A DNA stretch of 64,000 nt from Kalaharituber pfeilii (taxonomy: Eukaryota > Ascomycota > Pezizomycetes > Pezizales > Pezizaceae). Position 1 is the stretch's first letter. The number at the start of each line of letters is the position of its first letter. Below are positions 1 to 15,698 of this stretch, in pieces. A program made the position numbers and the translations under genes. The notes below the pieces were generated by a model. It made no database searches and had not been told where the DNA came from. It saw nothing but the letters and a program-made list of their open reading frames with translations. The DNA lies in the NCBI GenBank assembly GCA_015179045.1, contig WHUZ01000007.1, positions 856,501 through 920,500 of the forward strand. The letters run 5' to 3'.

Positions 1-2362
1 ATCTTCCACCGTGGGTGGAATAGCGACATCCTGATCCCAATTACCCTTGACTGCATTTTCCACCAACTCCCTCACCACTCTACGTAATGTTTTTCCTGAA
101 CGAGTTTTTGGTATAATTCGGTGTCCAGAGGCCACCCCCCCAAACTAGCAATTGCCCCAATCTGTTGTCTCACAAGAGTATTGATTTCCGTGAATAAGAC
201 ATCGGGAGGTGGGGGTGATGAGGCTGAATTTAGGTGTATAAGAGCAAATGGTATGTGCCCCTTGAGGGAATCAGGCATGCCTACAACGCAGCACTCTGCT
301 ACAAGTGGATGTGATGCAATCGCCTGCTCAATCCCACCGGTACTAAAACGATGAGCAGCAACGTTGATGACATCGTCAGTGCGGGACATGATATGAACAA
401 AGCCCTAATGAACAAGAATGCATTAGATTTGAAACGATGCAAACGTTCATAGGGTAACTACCTCATCGTCCACTAATCCAGCATCGCCAGTATCCAGCCA
501 GACTCCATGGAATCTGTCTAGATAACCAGTAATGAACCTACGATCATCCTGCCAAAGAGTTCTAAAGCCGGTTGGAGCTAGAGGCATTCCAAGCACGATG
601 TTGCCCATTTCACCTCTTTTTACTTCTGAATAAGATATGAGCACATAAACAAAAACTGGAAGAAGATTAAGTAGATACCTCTGCCTTCATCATCAACTGC
701 TCTAATGTCCCACCCAGGCATAGGCTTTCCTGCGCTTCCCGGCTTGATCGGAATTCGAGCACCTTGCACGCCAAGAGCTATGCCAGTCATTGGACTTCCG
801 CTCTCCGTACTCCACCAATTGTCAACTACTCTTGCATCGGGTGCGCAGTATTCAGTCAAAAACTTTTGATATTGTTCTACAACTGCTGCTTCACTTCTTT
901 CACCAGCGAGAAATAAACCACGAAGAGAGCGTAGGTTACGTTTCTTGAAGAATAAGTCACCCGTGGGATCCTCACGGCGAATTGCGCGAAGGGCAGTTGG
1001 AGCAGTGAATAACACGTTCACTTGGTAATCTTGTACGATTCTCCAGAATGTATCCGCTGATGGGGTTCCGACCGGCTTTCCCTCGAAGAGGATTGTAGTT
1101 GCGCGAGCAAGAAGGGGGGCGTACACTATATATGAGTGACCAACGACCCAGCCTAGCAGGTTTTAGAATTGTAAATGCACGATAGAGAAATGTCCAATGC
1201 AACTAATCTTACCAATGTCAGAGGCAGTAAACATAACGTCTCCAGGTTTGATCCCGAATAAATATCCAATTTGCATATTAAGGCCCACAGCGTGCCCCCC
1301 AGCTTCACGCACAACGCCTTTCGGCAACCCGGTAGTACCTATCTCATGTTAGTCTTCTCAGGCAACTTCCTTGAAATGCAATTGAGGGTAACTACCACTC
1401 GTATAAATGATGTAGAGCGGATCACTGCTATCGACTGGTACACCATCTACGACAGGTGCCCATTCAGCCTCTGCACCTGTCGCTATTTGGGCGCGGACAA
1501 CTTCCTTTCCCTCTTGCTCATATCCGATGATCCCTTGTTCAGTTTTTGAAGAATTATTTTCGTCATCGTTCCAACGTTTCTCAACCTGTCTAGTTATTGA
1601 TTTCCAATCGATTTCCTGGTCCTCTAGGCTTTCAACATATTGCTCTCGTTGCCAAACCAGGATCGTAGGAATCTTTGATTTTTTTTTCAACCCAGATAGT
1701 TTAACTGCCTCTCGGACTAACGGGAGGTACGGAATGACTCTTCTCTTTCCACCTGTGCCTCCCTCAATTCCGCAAGTCGCCGTAAGGATAACTTCCGGTT
1801 CACAACTTGCGATTCGCTTGGCACATTCTGCGGGGGCAAATCCACCAAATACTACGCTATGAACGGCACCCAGATGAGCGGTTGCATACATGGCTGCTAC
1901 GGCGGGAGGGATCATAGGCACTACGCAATGGATAAATAAAGTCAGAATCCAAATTTAGCTGTGCTAAGTTCAGGACTCACTATATATGAGTACGCGGCTA
2001 CCCTTTACGACACCAAGACCTCTCAAAACCCCAGCCAACACTTGAACATCCCGTAATAACTGGGCATAGGTGATTCTATGGTTGTACGTATCTGTGACTG
2101 GTGAGTCCCAGATAATGGCTGGTTGATCACCGTATCCAGCATTGACATGACGGGTAATGCAATTATATGTTGTCGATATTTGGCCGCCTGAGAACCATTT
2201 CCACTTTCTCCCACCAGTCTCGCTTGGGTTTGTCTCGAGGATTGAAGAGGGGGGGCGTGTCCAAGTCAGCTTCTCAGCCTCCGGTGCCCAAAACTGTGAA
2301 GGATCTGAGAGAGATCGTGTTAAAGCTGTATCTTGAGAGAAGATCTGAGTTGGCGGTGCCAT
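1..2362 (-). CDS. ACSS3-like short-chain acyl-CoA synthetase, 3' end outside window
   Basis: This is an adenylate-forming enzyme expected to activate acetate or propionate to the acyl-CoA. Exons read 2362-1981, 1920-1396, 1338-1213, 1152-679, 625-462 and 404 to the window edge; all junction phases agree. Visible signatures are FGGFAPAE, the phosphate loop YTSGTTGLPKG (spliced across the 1339-1395 intron), TASDIGWVVGHSY, WWSTESGSP and WLDTGDAG. The C-terminal PKTRSGKTLRR, holding the catalytic lysine, lies in a different frame: after the C7 run at 135-141 (G7 in coding sense) one extra base is needed. This is either an assembly error or a real frameshift removing the catalytic lysine. ATG 2362 was chosen; the frame is open to 2500, so a longer, possibly organelle-targeted N-terminus cannot be excluded. 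The family is well supported; propionate versus acetate preference is inferred from ACSS3-like features. Confidence 0.88.
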
Positions 2363-4515
2363 TGAGGTGGATCGAGCGTGAAAGGGGTACGTAAAGCTAC
2401 ACGCAAAAGATGCAGATGCTTGTGGACTGAATGATAGGCTCAGGAATGGTTTGTGAGAGAGCAGGGAGTTGTGGAGGCAGGGGGTGAAGACGTGGAGCAA
2501 GTGCGAAGAAGTGTAGATGTTGGCTGAGGGAAGTTACTCGAGGAGTCAAATGCGTATCAGTATGTGGAAGAATGGTGGAGGAGTAAGGCTTTATTTTACT
2601 AGCACCGCGAAATCAGCTTGGTTGCTTGTACAGGTGACGAGATTCGTGGGCATTGCGTAGTCTCGTGATCGGGCTAATAGTTCTGCGAGGGGGGGGGGGG
2701 GAAGGGGGCGCTTACGGCTTGCGCTTCGGTTATCAGAAAGGGAGCAAGCGATGATTGAGCCGACATACGGGAAGCAGGGGCCGGGGCAAAGCGGCAATTA
2801 CATTTCGCCTTGCATGTTCCGCAGGAATTCTGTGGGGATGGGTGAAGATGGCGATCGCAGGATGTGGGGGAGTGCGGTGCACGGGACCGCGTGTGGGGCT
2901 GACGGCTGTACATGTAAGCTCATTCACCGGAGCGGCTGTAGCATCTGTGCTATGATACAGCGCAGCTTTCTCGGCATTGGCATCGGGGCAAGGGAAGCTT
3001 GGCGGTATGTAGTCGGAGCAATGCGAGCGCGCCGTGGAGTATGATATGGTGGAGTGCATCTACAAGGGGCCTCGTGCAGCCAAAATCAAGGACCCAGACT
3101 TGAAATTCAATCTCATCACCAAACAACATCTGATAGAATGAAAATATGTACTATTTCGTCTGCTCTACAATTCTTCACTTTCAAATCTGAAAAATATGAA
3201 GGCATTGTTGAGAAATTTGAAGTTGAAGATTTTATACTTTGTATGAGAGGCCCTTAAATTGTTACACGTCAACACTGCGAGTTTTAATCAATTAGTATTA
3301 GTGTAGTGAGAGAAATTACTATATACAGAAATGATCTATCTATCTACAGTAACTCTGCTGTCCCATATACAAAACCTAGCCTCGTAAAACTAGTAGCAAT
3401 TTTTGGCGTATTAGTCAGCAAGTCAGCAACTGGTCTCTGATAGATGCACTACCACCATAGCGTCTGCCAAGGCGCTGTCCAGTGCCAAGGCCATCGAAAG
3501 GCCACTTGTGGTGCAGCTGCTAGCGCCGGGCAGGACTAGCGCGGGCCAGGTTACATCATCCGGCGACAGTTGCAACCGTGTTGTTTTAGCAGCGCCGTAC
3601 GCCTCATATATCTGGCCTCGTACCCGCATATACACCGTATCCGTGCTGCCACCAGAGTGTTGCTCGAGGCAGAGAATTGGAGCGTGAAGCGCATCAAAGC
3701 ACCCAGGTACACCACATACCAAGGTAAGTGCTGTCCTGCCAATTGCCCAGCGGCTTCCGCCGTTTCTCCTGTCTCTGCCGGCACAGCAGAGCTACGTCAA
3801 TGCAAAGCTGTCGCTTGGCTGAGCCGCGCTGCCCCCGTATGAGACATTGCGGTATATCGCAGCAGGCGGTATACTGAGTATTCACTTCAGATTTGCTCTG
3901 ATGATGCATGATGCTCACTGCTGCGAACTCAAGCAGGACTCTGTACTTGGAAGCGAGTCCGCCGTCGCATGTCGTGAGTTGCAAACCACGCAGCCCTCCG
4001 GGATACTTACCGCCGTTCGACGCAGTCTCGGCGACATCGCTCGTCCACATCAGTTTCAAGTAGACGGCCAAGGGGCTTAGCACTGCTGCCGCAGAATTCC
4101 AGCCTTCGACCCGTTCGCCGCACGTTTGCACAGAGCTGCCGGTGTCTTTCGCTTCCCGGCGCCGCTCCGACTGCTGCACAGCCACAGCCGGCAAGCTTTG
4201 CACGGAAGGAACCCTCCCGCGCTCCCCACCACCACCACCACCACCACCTGGTCCAGCACCATCGAAGCAGTAGTCTGGCTGGCACGACCGCCCCGCTCCC
4301 GCCGAATCGAAGCAGCTTCGTCAAGCCATCTCGAACGGAACCTGCCCATTGCCGCCCCCTCCCCACCTACCTCTTCCGCTACCCCCGGAGAATCTTCTAT
4401 CATTTTGTTTCCTCCCCTTAGAGGGCTTACGCTGTGTCCACCAGAATCTATCGAAATCTAGACCAAAACTGGTTCCTGCTTCATCATCTGCTGGAGAGCA
4501 AACAGTTAGCCCATC
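2363..4515. other. Intergenic region between divergent ACSS3-like and HRD1 genes
   Basis: These are the shared upstream sequences of two divergently transcribed genes. There is a G-run near 2690-2701 and a short (CCA)n stretch near 4229-4248. Open frames in 3.4-4.4 kb exist on both strands but show no recognisable domain, no convincing splice structure and biased composition, so no gene is called. Promoter elements could not be assigned. Confidence 0.5.
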
Positions 4516-7500
4516 ATGCGCCTGGCCGTTTACGGCGCTGTATGACTCCCCTCTCTTGTCTGGAAGCCGCTTGCGTCTTTACTTGCATCTTGCGCATAAA
4601 TGAGTACCCCAGTAGCTAACGCAACCGCATGTCGATATAGGTCAGCACTTTGGCAGCCTCGGGAGTGGTGATATCCGCTTTTGCTCAACGGGCCAATTTC
4701 TACTCTGCAACAGTCTACCTGGCGCAATCAAATGCTTGTTTAATGGTTGGTTAGGATCTTAGATTTGCAAAAGAACAAACTGTGCTAACGCTGATCAGAT
4801 TTTGACCAATTTCTCTCTGCTATGCTCACTGATATTCGCACACATTCTGCAACGTATTCTCTACGGGCCTTTACGAGACCTTGAGGTAGAGAGCTTATAT
4901 GAGAAAGCATGGTATGCGGTTACGGAAACATGCCTTGCTATGACCATCTTTAGAGATGAATGGAATGTCGGTTTTGTGCTTTGCTTTGCAGGGCTATTGT
5001 TTGCAAAGGGGTTTTGTTGGTTAAGCTCAGGAAGAGTTGAAATGGTAAGCCCCCTATTCTAGTTACGCTTTCGAGGCAAAAATCCAATGCATTACTGACA
5101 TGGAGTATATAGATGGAGCAAACACCGCCGTATGTACATTGGTATGCTTTACGATTCAATCTCTGTGAAACTAACATGAGCAAATACAGAGCTAATCCAC
5201 GCCTTTTCCATACGCGGCTGATTGCTTCTTTGCTTTTGTTAATTAGCAGTGATCTTGCTATGGTATATTATGCCGTATCCGACGTACTTGAAACCGGGAA
5301 ACCTGGGATGATGGTATATGGTTACAAAGGCAAATCTTATGGAAAGAAAGTTAACTGACTTGTCCTCTCAGGTGATGTTTGCCTTCGAATTCACGATTCT
5401 CTTGATTACGGCACTTTCAACTGCAGGAAGATATGGCCTTATCATGACCGAGAAGTTTATTGTTCATAAGCAAGCCAACGCTAGGAGATTAGCAAGACAG
5501 GCGGAACGGGCAGCAGCAGCAGTTCAAAGGGCACAGGATGGATTAGCACAAGGAATCCAACACGAGGATGAAGAAGAGGAGGAATTGGACTTAGTGTGGG
5601 AAGAAAAAGGGACATGGATGTTTTACCTTGAGCTTGCAACTGGTACATTCGACAAATTATCGTAGATCCACTCAAACGTGCTGTGCTGACTTATCTTAGA
5701 CTTTCTAAAACTGTTGACGTATCTCGCCTTCTTCTTTATTGTTCTCACATTTTATGGACTTCCACTTCACATCATCCGGGATGTTTATATCACGCTGAGG
5801 TCATTCATTTCTCGAATCCGTGATTTCATCAGATATCGCCGGGCTACTAACGACATGAATGTGAGATATCCTGACGCTACTGTTGAGGAAGTAGAACGAG
5901 AAAACGTATGCATCATATGCCGAGAGGAGATGAGGCCATACATTCATGCGCAGGGAAATCAAGGGGCTCAGGGTGTGCAAGCGGCTGCGCAGGCGCAACA
6001 ACGCCAGAGGATGAGGCCGAAAAAGCTCCCATGTGGTCATATTCTCCACTTTGCTTGCTTGCGTAGTTGGTTAGAGAGACAACAAAGATGCCCGACCTGC
6101 AGAAGGCCAGTTCTTGAAGGGAATCAAAATGCTGCAAATCCGAATGCCCCTCAACAAGCAGGTGGTCAGCAAGCTGCAGGGAGAGGGGGTGGGGGCATTG
6201 CTTGGGGTGGTCAATTTGGGGGAATTCGTGTCAATTTTGGGGTCGGACAAGGACCGGAATTTATGCAAAACCTCGTTCAACAATGGGATAATAGGCCACA
6301 AGGGGGGAATCCGGGCCCTGTTGGTGGTCCAGCACCAGCGCCAGCACCAGCACCACAGAATTTGGCACCGCAGCAAGAAGCACAGCAAGGAAATGCGCCA
6401 ACTGAAACAGGCTTGGAAGCTACCCCACTTCAACAAACTCAGCAAATTGAGGCAACAGGGACCTCCAACCTCACTAATTTACGAGGACTACATATTCAAC
6501 TGCTGGACTTGGAAAGAAGGCTCAGGAGGGAGTTGGAGGCTGTGGAAACCCTGAATACAACTCTTGGAGGTGTACGAAATTTACGGGCGAGGTTAACACA
6601 AGTTCGGCAACAGCAGCAACAAACCCCAACTGAATCAGGTGCAGCGCCTGGCGTAGGTAATCTCAATCAGCTAGGACAAACGGCTGGGCAGACAACTGCA
6701 GACCGGCACCATACAAGTGCGGCCGGCATTCAGCAAAATCTTCCTCCAGCCTTACAAGGTTTGAACTTACCTGCAGGATGGCAGGTAATTCCCCTTACTC
6801 CAGTGGGGGTCGGTATAGCGTCCCCAGCTACAGCAGCGTCGAATCAGCAAGCAACCTCATACATAATTCCATCAGCTGCGCCCCCATCAGCCAGACCTGC
6901 CGTTGGTACGTTTCCCACGACCCTAGCGGACCTCAGGAGGAGACGTTTTGGTAGAGGAGATGTCAGGAACTACAACGCAAATTTGAGAGATTATCATGCC
7001 GTTCAAAGTCCCAGTTTGGAACAAGGAGAAGCCGAGGGAGGGCTAGCTGGTCAATCAGGACCATTAGAGCAGGCTTCCTCATCCAGCAACTCTGGTTCAA
7101 CCGGTCAAGAGGGGCTAAGCGATCTTCAAAGGAGGCTCAGAGAAGTTTTTCAGGACAATCTTGCATTGGATGAAAGTGCAGCTCTCCTGGCATCTGCTTT
7201 AAGAGAAATGGAGCTTGCCCCTACAAATACTGCCGGAGTATCAGATAGCACGCAGAACTCCCAAGACTTGACTGAGGAATACGTAAGCCGATTAGAGAGG
7301 GAGACTGGAGTTGCGATAGAAAACCGGAGGGCTCTCATAGGACTGGCCCAGAGAATCCTAGATGAGGCTCGACAAGGGTTGGAGCAACGAAGGTCGAGAG
7401 CTGAAGTAGCTGATGTACCTTGGGGTGGAACATCAGCTATCCAAACATCGCCACAACAAGAGTCAAACTCAAATGTCGAACGAGAGCCTGTAGGGGAAGT

Positions 7501-7693
7501 GACAGCTGCTGAAGGAGCTCAAGCACCAATGACCCCTACTGGCTCATCTAGTTCTAGCGGAGTTGAGCCTTCGTCTGTCCAGGACAGAGGCACTACGGAA
7601 TTGGCATCTGTGGAAGCTGGTAGCTCATCAACCGCAACTGAAAAGGGGAAAGGGAAGGCTGCAACAGTTGAAAGCGATATTGAGGAGGACTAA
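4516..7693 (+). CDS. hrd1: HRD1/synoviolin ER-membrane RING E3 ubiquitin ligase
   Basis: HRD1 is the channel-forming E3 ligase of ER-associated degradation, ubiquitinating misfolded luminal and membrane proteins. Seven exons: 4516-4539, 4641-4745, 4799-5044, 5113-5129, 5190-5313, 5372-5642 and 5700-7693, giving 926 residues with consistent phases. The N-terminus MRLAVYGA / VSTLAASG and the multi-spanning membrane region (about residues 1-280) match the family. The RING-H2 domain lies at about 332-397: CIIC, then a Gln/Ala-rich insert of roughly 40 residues, then [15 protein letters not shown] and CPTC. A long Gln/Ser/Pro-rich cytosolic tail follows, ending in an acidic stretch. The 17-nt fourth exon is unusually small, but it restores the family sequence [16 protein letters not shown]. 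No frame break is seen. Identification is secure; the tail is poorly conserved and unassigned. Confidence 0.96.
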
Positions 7694-9080
7694 AGTTAAG
7701 TTTACTGTGCCCTGCACTATTATGGGTGGTATCTTTTTTTTCTCTCAATTTTCTCTTTTTGATATCTATTGCAAGGCACATTTACAGTATTAATTGTTTA
7801 TGACTTCCAGTGCATCACTTCATGTATCATAGCTAACCTACATAGTAATTCAGTTTGATGAAGATTACCCCGTACCTGAAACTAGCTTCAGTATTAAGCT
7901 CGTGCCAAGATAGATCGGGAATATATGTAGATTTCAAAGTGCTGCTCGTCAAAATTGATCTTTCAGGCGATGCTCGGTGTTACAAGCAGAGAACTCTGAG
8001 TTAGCCTCTTGATCAAATCATATTTCCTGACAAAGAGCACTAAAGGTTAAGAGGCAAGACGCACATAGCTTGCGGGGTTAGCCCAGTAGTTGTCTTTCAC
8101 GAGACTAGTCCATTATCGAATCAATACATACTTCCTGTGTTTCTCAGCTCAGCACGTGAAGTACCCATGCCAAGAATTTCTGCTCCTTGTACTGGGTACA
8201 CATAAGTACTAGTATGTAATGGCTTCTCTGTGGAATTTTGGTCTGCGTTCAGGCAGACGTCAGACACTGTAAGGAAGTACATACTGCAGTTCTCATCCTA
8301 TCCGCTTAAACCGCTGCAACTAGACAACATAATGTTGTTCCCAAAAGGCTCACAGTTTTCTTCTACAGACGTCGACAATAGCAATCCGCAACGACTCCTA
8401 TAGAATTATAAAGTACAGTAATTAATAAACTTTCCAGCTCCAAGGTTATATGCTTACAATGTCTCAACCGTCAACTGTACTGGCGTGTCTCAGCTTACAG
8501 TTGGGTCTGACGCGTTGGTAATGGCGAGACTGTCAGGAGAAAATGAAAATAAAGATGGGAATTTCAATTTTCATCTATTGATATTTTTTGACCCTCCGGT
8601 ATATTACACGATTCTTGATTCCTAGCCTCAGCAAGTAAGACAGCAAGCCCCACTATATTCTGGCACGTATCCAACTTCAATCCACAAAGGCTCTAAATGA
8701 CAGGCAAGTAGAGTGAATTGCAGCAGATGGGCTGGAAGAGCGTGAGAACATGCTGGAATTAAATTCAAATAACCAATAAGATGAGCTTCCATAAAAGTTC
8801 ACTAAGATTGCCAACACACGAAAGCATAGTATGATGAGAGTTAGGAAAATTGGGATTTTAGGACAAAAAACAAAATGTGAGTATATAAAGTCCTCTCACA
8901 AAGATGAACCTGGAATGAGGTAGTGGTGTTGACGAGAACGCTAGGCAGCCTATAAGGTCAAGAAACCGCCCACTAAAACAACGACTAAGCTCGCAAAAGG
9001 AAAATAAAGTTATTACAGGAAAATCGATTCTGTAGAGGACATGACAACACCCTCTATCCGGCACAACATCGCTTTACATC
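7694..9080. other. Intergenic, convergent 3' ends of HRD1 and Myb-like gene
   Basis: AT-rich sequence between two converging genes. No open frame of note, no tRNA or rRNA and no clear repeat was seen. It presumably holds both 3' untranslated regions. Confidence 0.5.
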
Positions 9081-11285
9081 TCAGTCTACTTCGTTTCCGC
9101 CTACAGCTACCGTATTCCTAGGATTTTGAGTCTTCATCCTGGTTTTCTTCCGCATAATAGGCTTGCTACAGCCTTCATCCCTCTCGTAAGTGCACATGTT
9201 CCTGCGCTTTTCCAAGTCTTGAATGGCAGGGGCCACTCCCTGTTCTACCAGTTCTTTGTATTTCTTCTTACAAGTCCCTGGGCCGAAAAGGTACGTACCC
9301 CCATTTTTAACTATTTCGAGACTAATGTGTTTCCAACGTGCAGATTGAATTTTCCCTCGACTGAGCTTGTCTTCTGCAGAAGGTGCATTCTGGGGTGATA
9401 AAATCAGCCGGGTTACACAGTTGACTAAGATCTCAATATCCCGCTGTGTCCATTTTGGCTTTCGTACTCTTGCATCCTTTGGCTTGGTAAGCGTCCGATG
9501 CCGGCCACGAAGAGTTGATTCTGCCTCGGGGCAGTTGAGGCGTTTCTTTATTTCTTTATAGGAGATACCCTGGTCTCTGAGTCTCACAAGAAGTTCATCG
9601 TTGTCTTGCCTTGACGTCGTAGGTATGGGAGAAGGTACGGGAGAAGGTACGTATGGAGCATAATGAATTCCCGAACCTTGTTGAAATTTCAGACCGGATG
9701 ATAGGTAAGTCTCTTTGGCTCGGTGAATATCTTGCAGAGATTTTGATACGTCAAAACTTTCAAATTGCCTTTGTTCTTGGACATTCCCGAGTTGACTATT
9801 ACCGAAAGCACATGAGTTGTGAATGTGAATAAATAATGGGCTCAAGGGTGGTGTGCTCCTGGTGCACTCGCACGATTTCTTGAGCGAATTAGGTGTGGTG
9901 CATGGTGCACGGGGAACAAATGTGGATGCAGAATTATTGTCTCGTGCTGACCGTGTTCCACAACTTGACGGACGAGGTAATGTATGTTCCAAGAACGATT
10001 CATGATCTAACAAACTATCTCCGCCACACAGAGGAGCTGAACCCTCGGTGTAATTTTGCTGACTTGCGTAAACCTTTTGTCGACAATAACTGCTTGTCAA
10101 GGGTTTTACGTCAATTTCTAATTTGGCGCTTTCAGAAACAAACGAGTCAGTTCTTTCCGTTGTGATTAAAGCTGCCGGAAAATACCCAGAAAAGGGCTCA
10201 ATAAGCTCAAAGTTAGAGCTCTCTTCACGGAAGCAATGTGCTTCTCTCATAATCCCGAATTTGTCGGTGTAGAAAACACTCGAGGAGGACCCCTGAAGTG
10301 GTTCTGATCCTGAAGAATTCCATCCTAGCTGATAGCGTGTAGGCTCTGTATTCAGCAACGAACCATTGCTGTTGAACTGAGTCATCTGGCTCTGGAGATT
10401 TGCCGCAGCCTCATTCAAGGGAATTTGTGAGAGATATCCGGCGGAATATATATCAGCCTGACGCCAGCTTCGTGGAAATAACGTTTGAGGAAGGATTAAT
10501 GGAGGGTCTGGATTTGTTGGTAACTCGTTCCAGGCAGTTCTCATCCTCGTTCCAAAAGACGACATAATTGAATCACTGGCCGATGTGAGAGGCTCTTCTC
10601 TAATTCCCGGTGGCTCTACAGGCTGCATGTTTGTTGCTATATGACCAATTCGTTCGAGCTCAGCCTCCATCTCGTCATTGCTCAACAGATTCAGCTTGGC
10701 TAATGGATTTTTCGACCTTTCCCATAGGGCTTCATTGGATAACATTAAATCCTTAGTGTTGACATAGGAGTTTGGCTCCTGCTTCGTTGGCACAGCCAAA
10801 ATTGCTCTAGTACTGTCACTTGGCTGTTCGCCTCCACCTACATTTGAGGCAGACCTTGAGAAGCTCTGGATTTCAGGGAAGAGATCGGATAAAAGCTCGA
10901 CTGAACTTCCCTCGGCGAGATCTTGACATTGTAGATCTTGTATGTTTTGCTGCACATTGGATGAATGCTGATTATTTGGACTGGAAGGGCCACTGTCAAT
11001 GGAAGTAGGAGTGAAGAAAACCTCTGAAAGGTTTGACGATATGCAGTAGTCTTGTTCCGATGCAGAACTCGAATATAACTCAGATTCTAGGCTGGGATTT
11101 AATGTCGGAAACTGTTGCCCAGCAGGGTGAAAGGGGCCGTTGGACTCTTCCAGTTGGCTCAGGGAGGATCTCGAGTCTGAGATCTGGGATAGATCTTGCT
11201 GAAAAGGGTCACGCTTGAGCACGAAAAAGGAACCCTTGGGGCTGAGCCTAGGAAGGATTTCATGGTTTGTCTTCTCATGCGTATG
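9081..11285 (-). CDS. Fungal Myb-like DNA-binding protein, start unresolved
   Basis: A probable transcription factor. The C-terminal part (about residues 545-690 of the visible frame) carries the fungal Myb-like signature: DELLVRLRDQGISYKEIK, ESTLRGRHRTLTK, RKPKWTQRDIE and a GGTYLFGPGTCKKKY helix, ending in a basic tail suited to nuclear localisation. The preceding 540 residues are Ser/Gln/Pro-rich and probably disordered. The frame stays open to 11285 where a stop occurs, but no in-frame ATG is present before about 10745. A short upstream exon is therefore expected. A candidate ATG at 11421 opens 22 codons before a GTTAGT donor, but I found no acceptor that joins it in phase. The family call is good; the 5' end is not. 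Confidence 0.82.
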   Translation of the reverse strand, partial: HTHEKTNHEILPRLSPKGSFFVLKRDPFQQDLSQISDSRSSLSQLEESNGPFHPAGQQFPTLNPSLESELYSSSASEQDYCISSNLSEVFFTPTSIDSGPSSPNNQHSSNVQQNIQDLQCQDLAEGSSVELLSDLFPEIQSFSRSASNVGGGEQPSDSTRAILAVPTKQEPNSYVNTKDLMLSNEALWERSKNPLAKLNLLSNDEMEAELERIGHIATNMQPVEPPGIREEPLTSASDSIMSSFGTRMRTAWNELPTNPDPPLILPQTLFPRSWRQADIYSAGYLSQIPLNEAAANLQSQMTQFNSNGSLLNTEPTRYQLGWNSSGSEPLQGSSSSVFYTDKFGIMREAHCFREESSNFELIEPFSGYFPAALITTERTDSFVSESAKLEIDVKPLTSSYCRQKVYASQQNYTEGSAPLCGGDSLLDHESFLEHTLPRPSSCGTRSARDNNSASTFVPRAPCTTPNSLKKSCECTRSTPPLSPLFIHIHNSCAFGNSQLGNVQEQRQFESFDVSKSLQDIHRAKETYLSSGLKFQQGSGIHYAPYVPSPVPSPIPTTSRQDNDELLVRLRDQGISYKEIKKRLNCPEAESTLRGRHRTLTKPKDARVRKPKWTQRDIEILVNCVTRLILSPQNAPSAEDKLSRGKIQSARWKHISLEIVKNGGTYLFGPGTCKKKYKELVEQGVAPAIQDLEKRRNMCTYERDEGCSKPIMRKKTRMKTQNPRNTVAVGGNEVD

Positions 11286-15343
<4,058 letters not shown>

Positions 15344-15698
15344 GTTTGTACTAGCAGGCGTCTGTTTTATTGGGTTTCAAAGTCAATCTACTTGTATGTC
15401 AAACCTTTTTCTTTTCTTTAATTTTCTTTTCTTTTATTTTTAAAAAAAAACACAATAGGTCTGAACACCAAGATGCAGATGTTCGCTAACTCCGTTTCTG
15501 GACCCTACGAACTAATAAGTGAGCATGTTTAAGGGTGTGCATAGGTACGCAAAAGAAAAGAAATACTTCCCAATACTTGCAATAGATCGAAGAAAGGAAA
15601 TGAAAGATCATATGAGAGAAAAGAATAGAGTGATCCAAGACCCCAAAAATGCAATACAAAATGACGGGACAAAAAAAAAAAAAAAAAGAGAAAACATT

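Noticed and set aside
3694..4403. Overlapping 108-169 codon minus-strand frames
   Set aside because: No domain, low-complexity Val/Trp runs from a CCA repeat, and they overlap the HRD1 upstream region.
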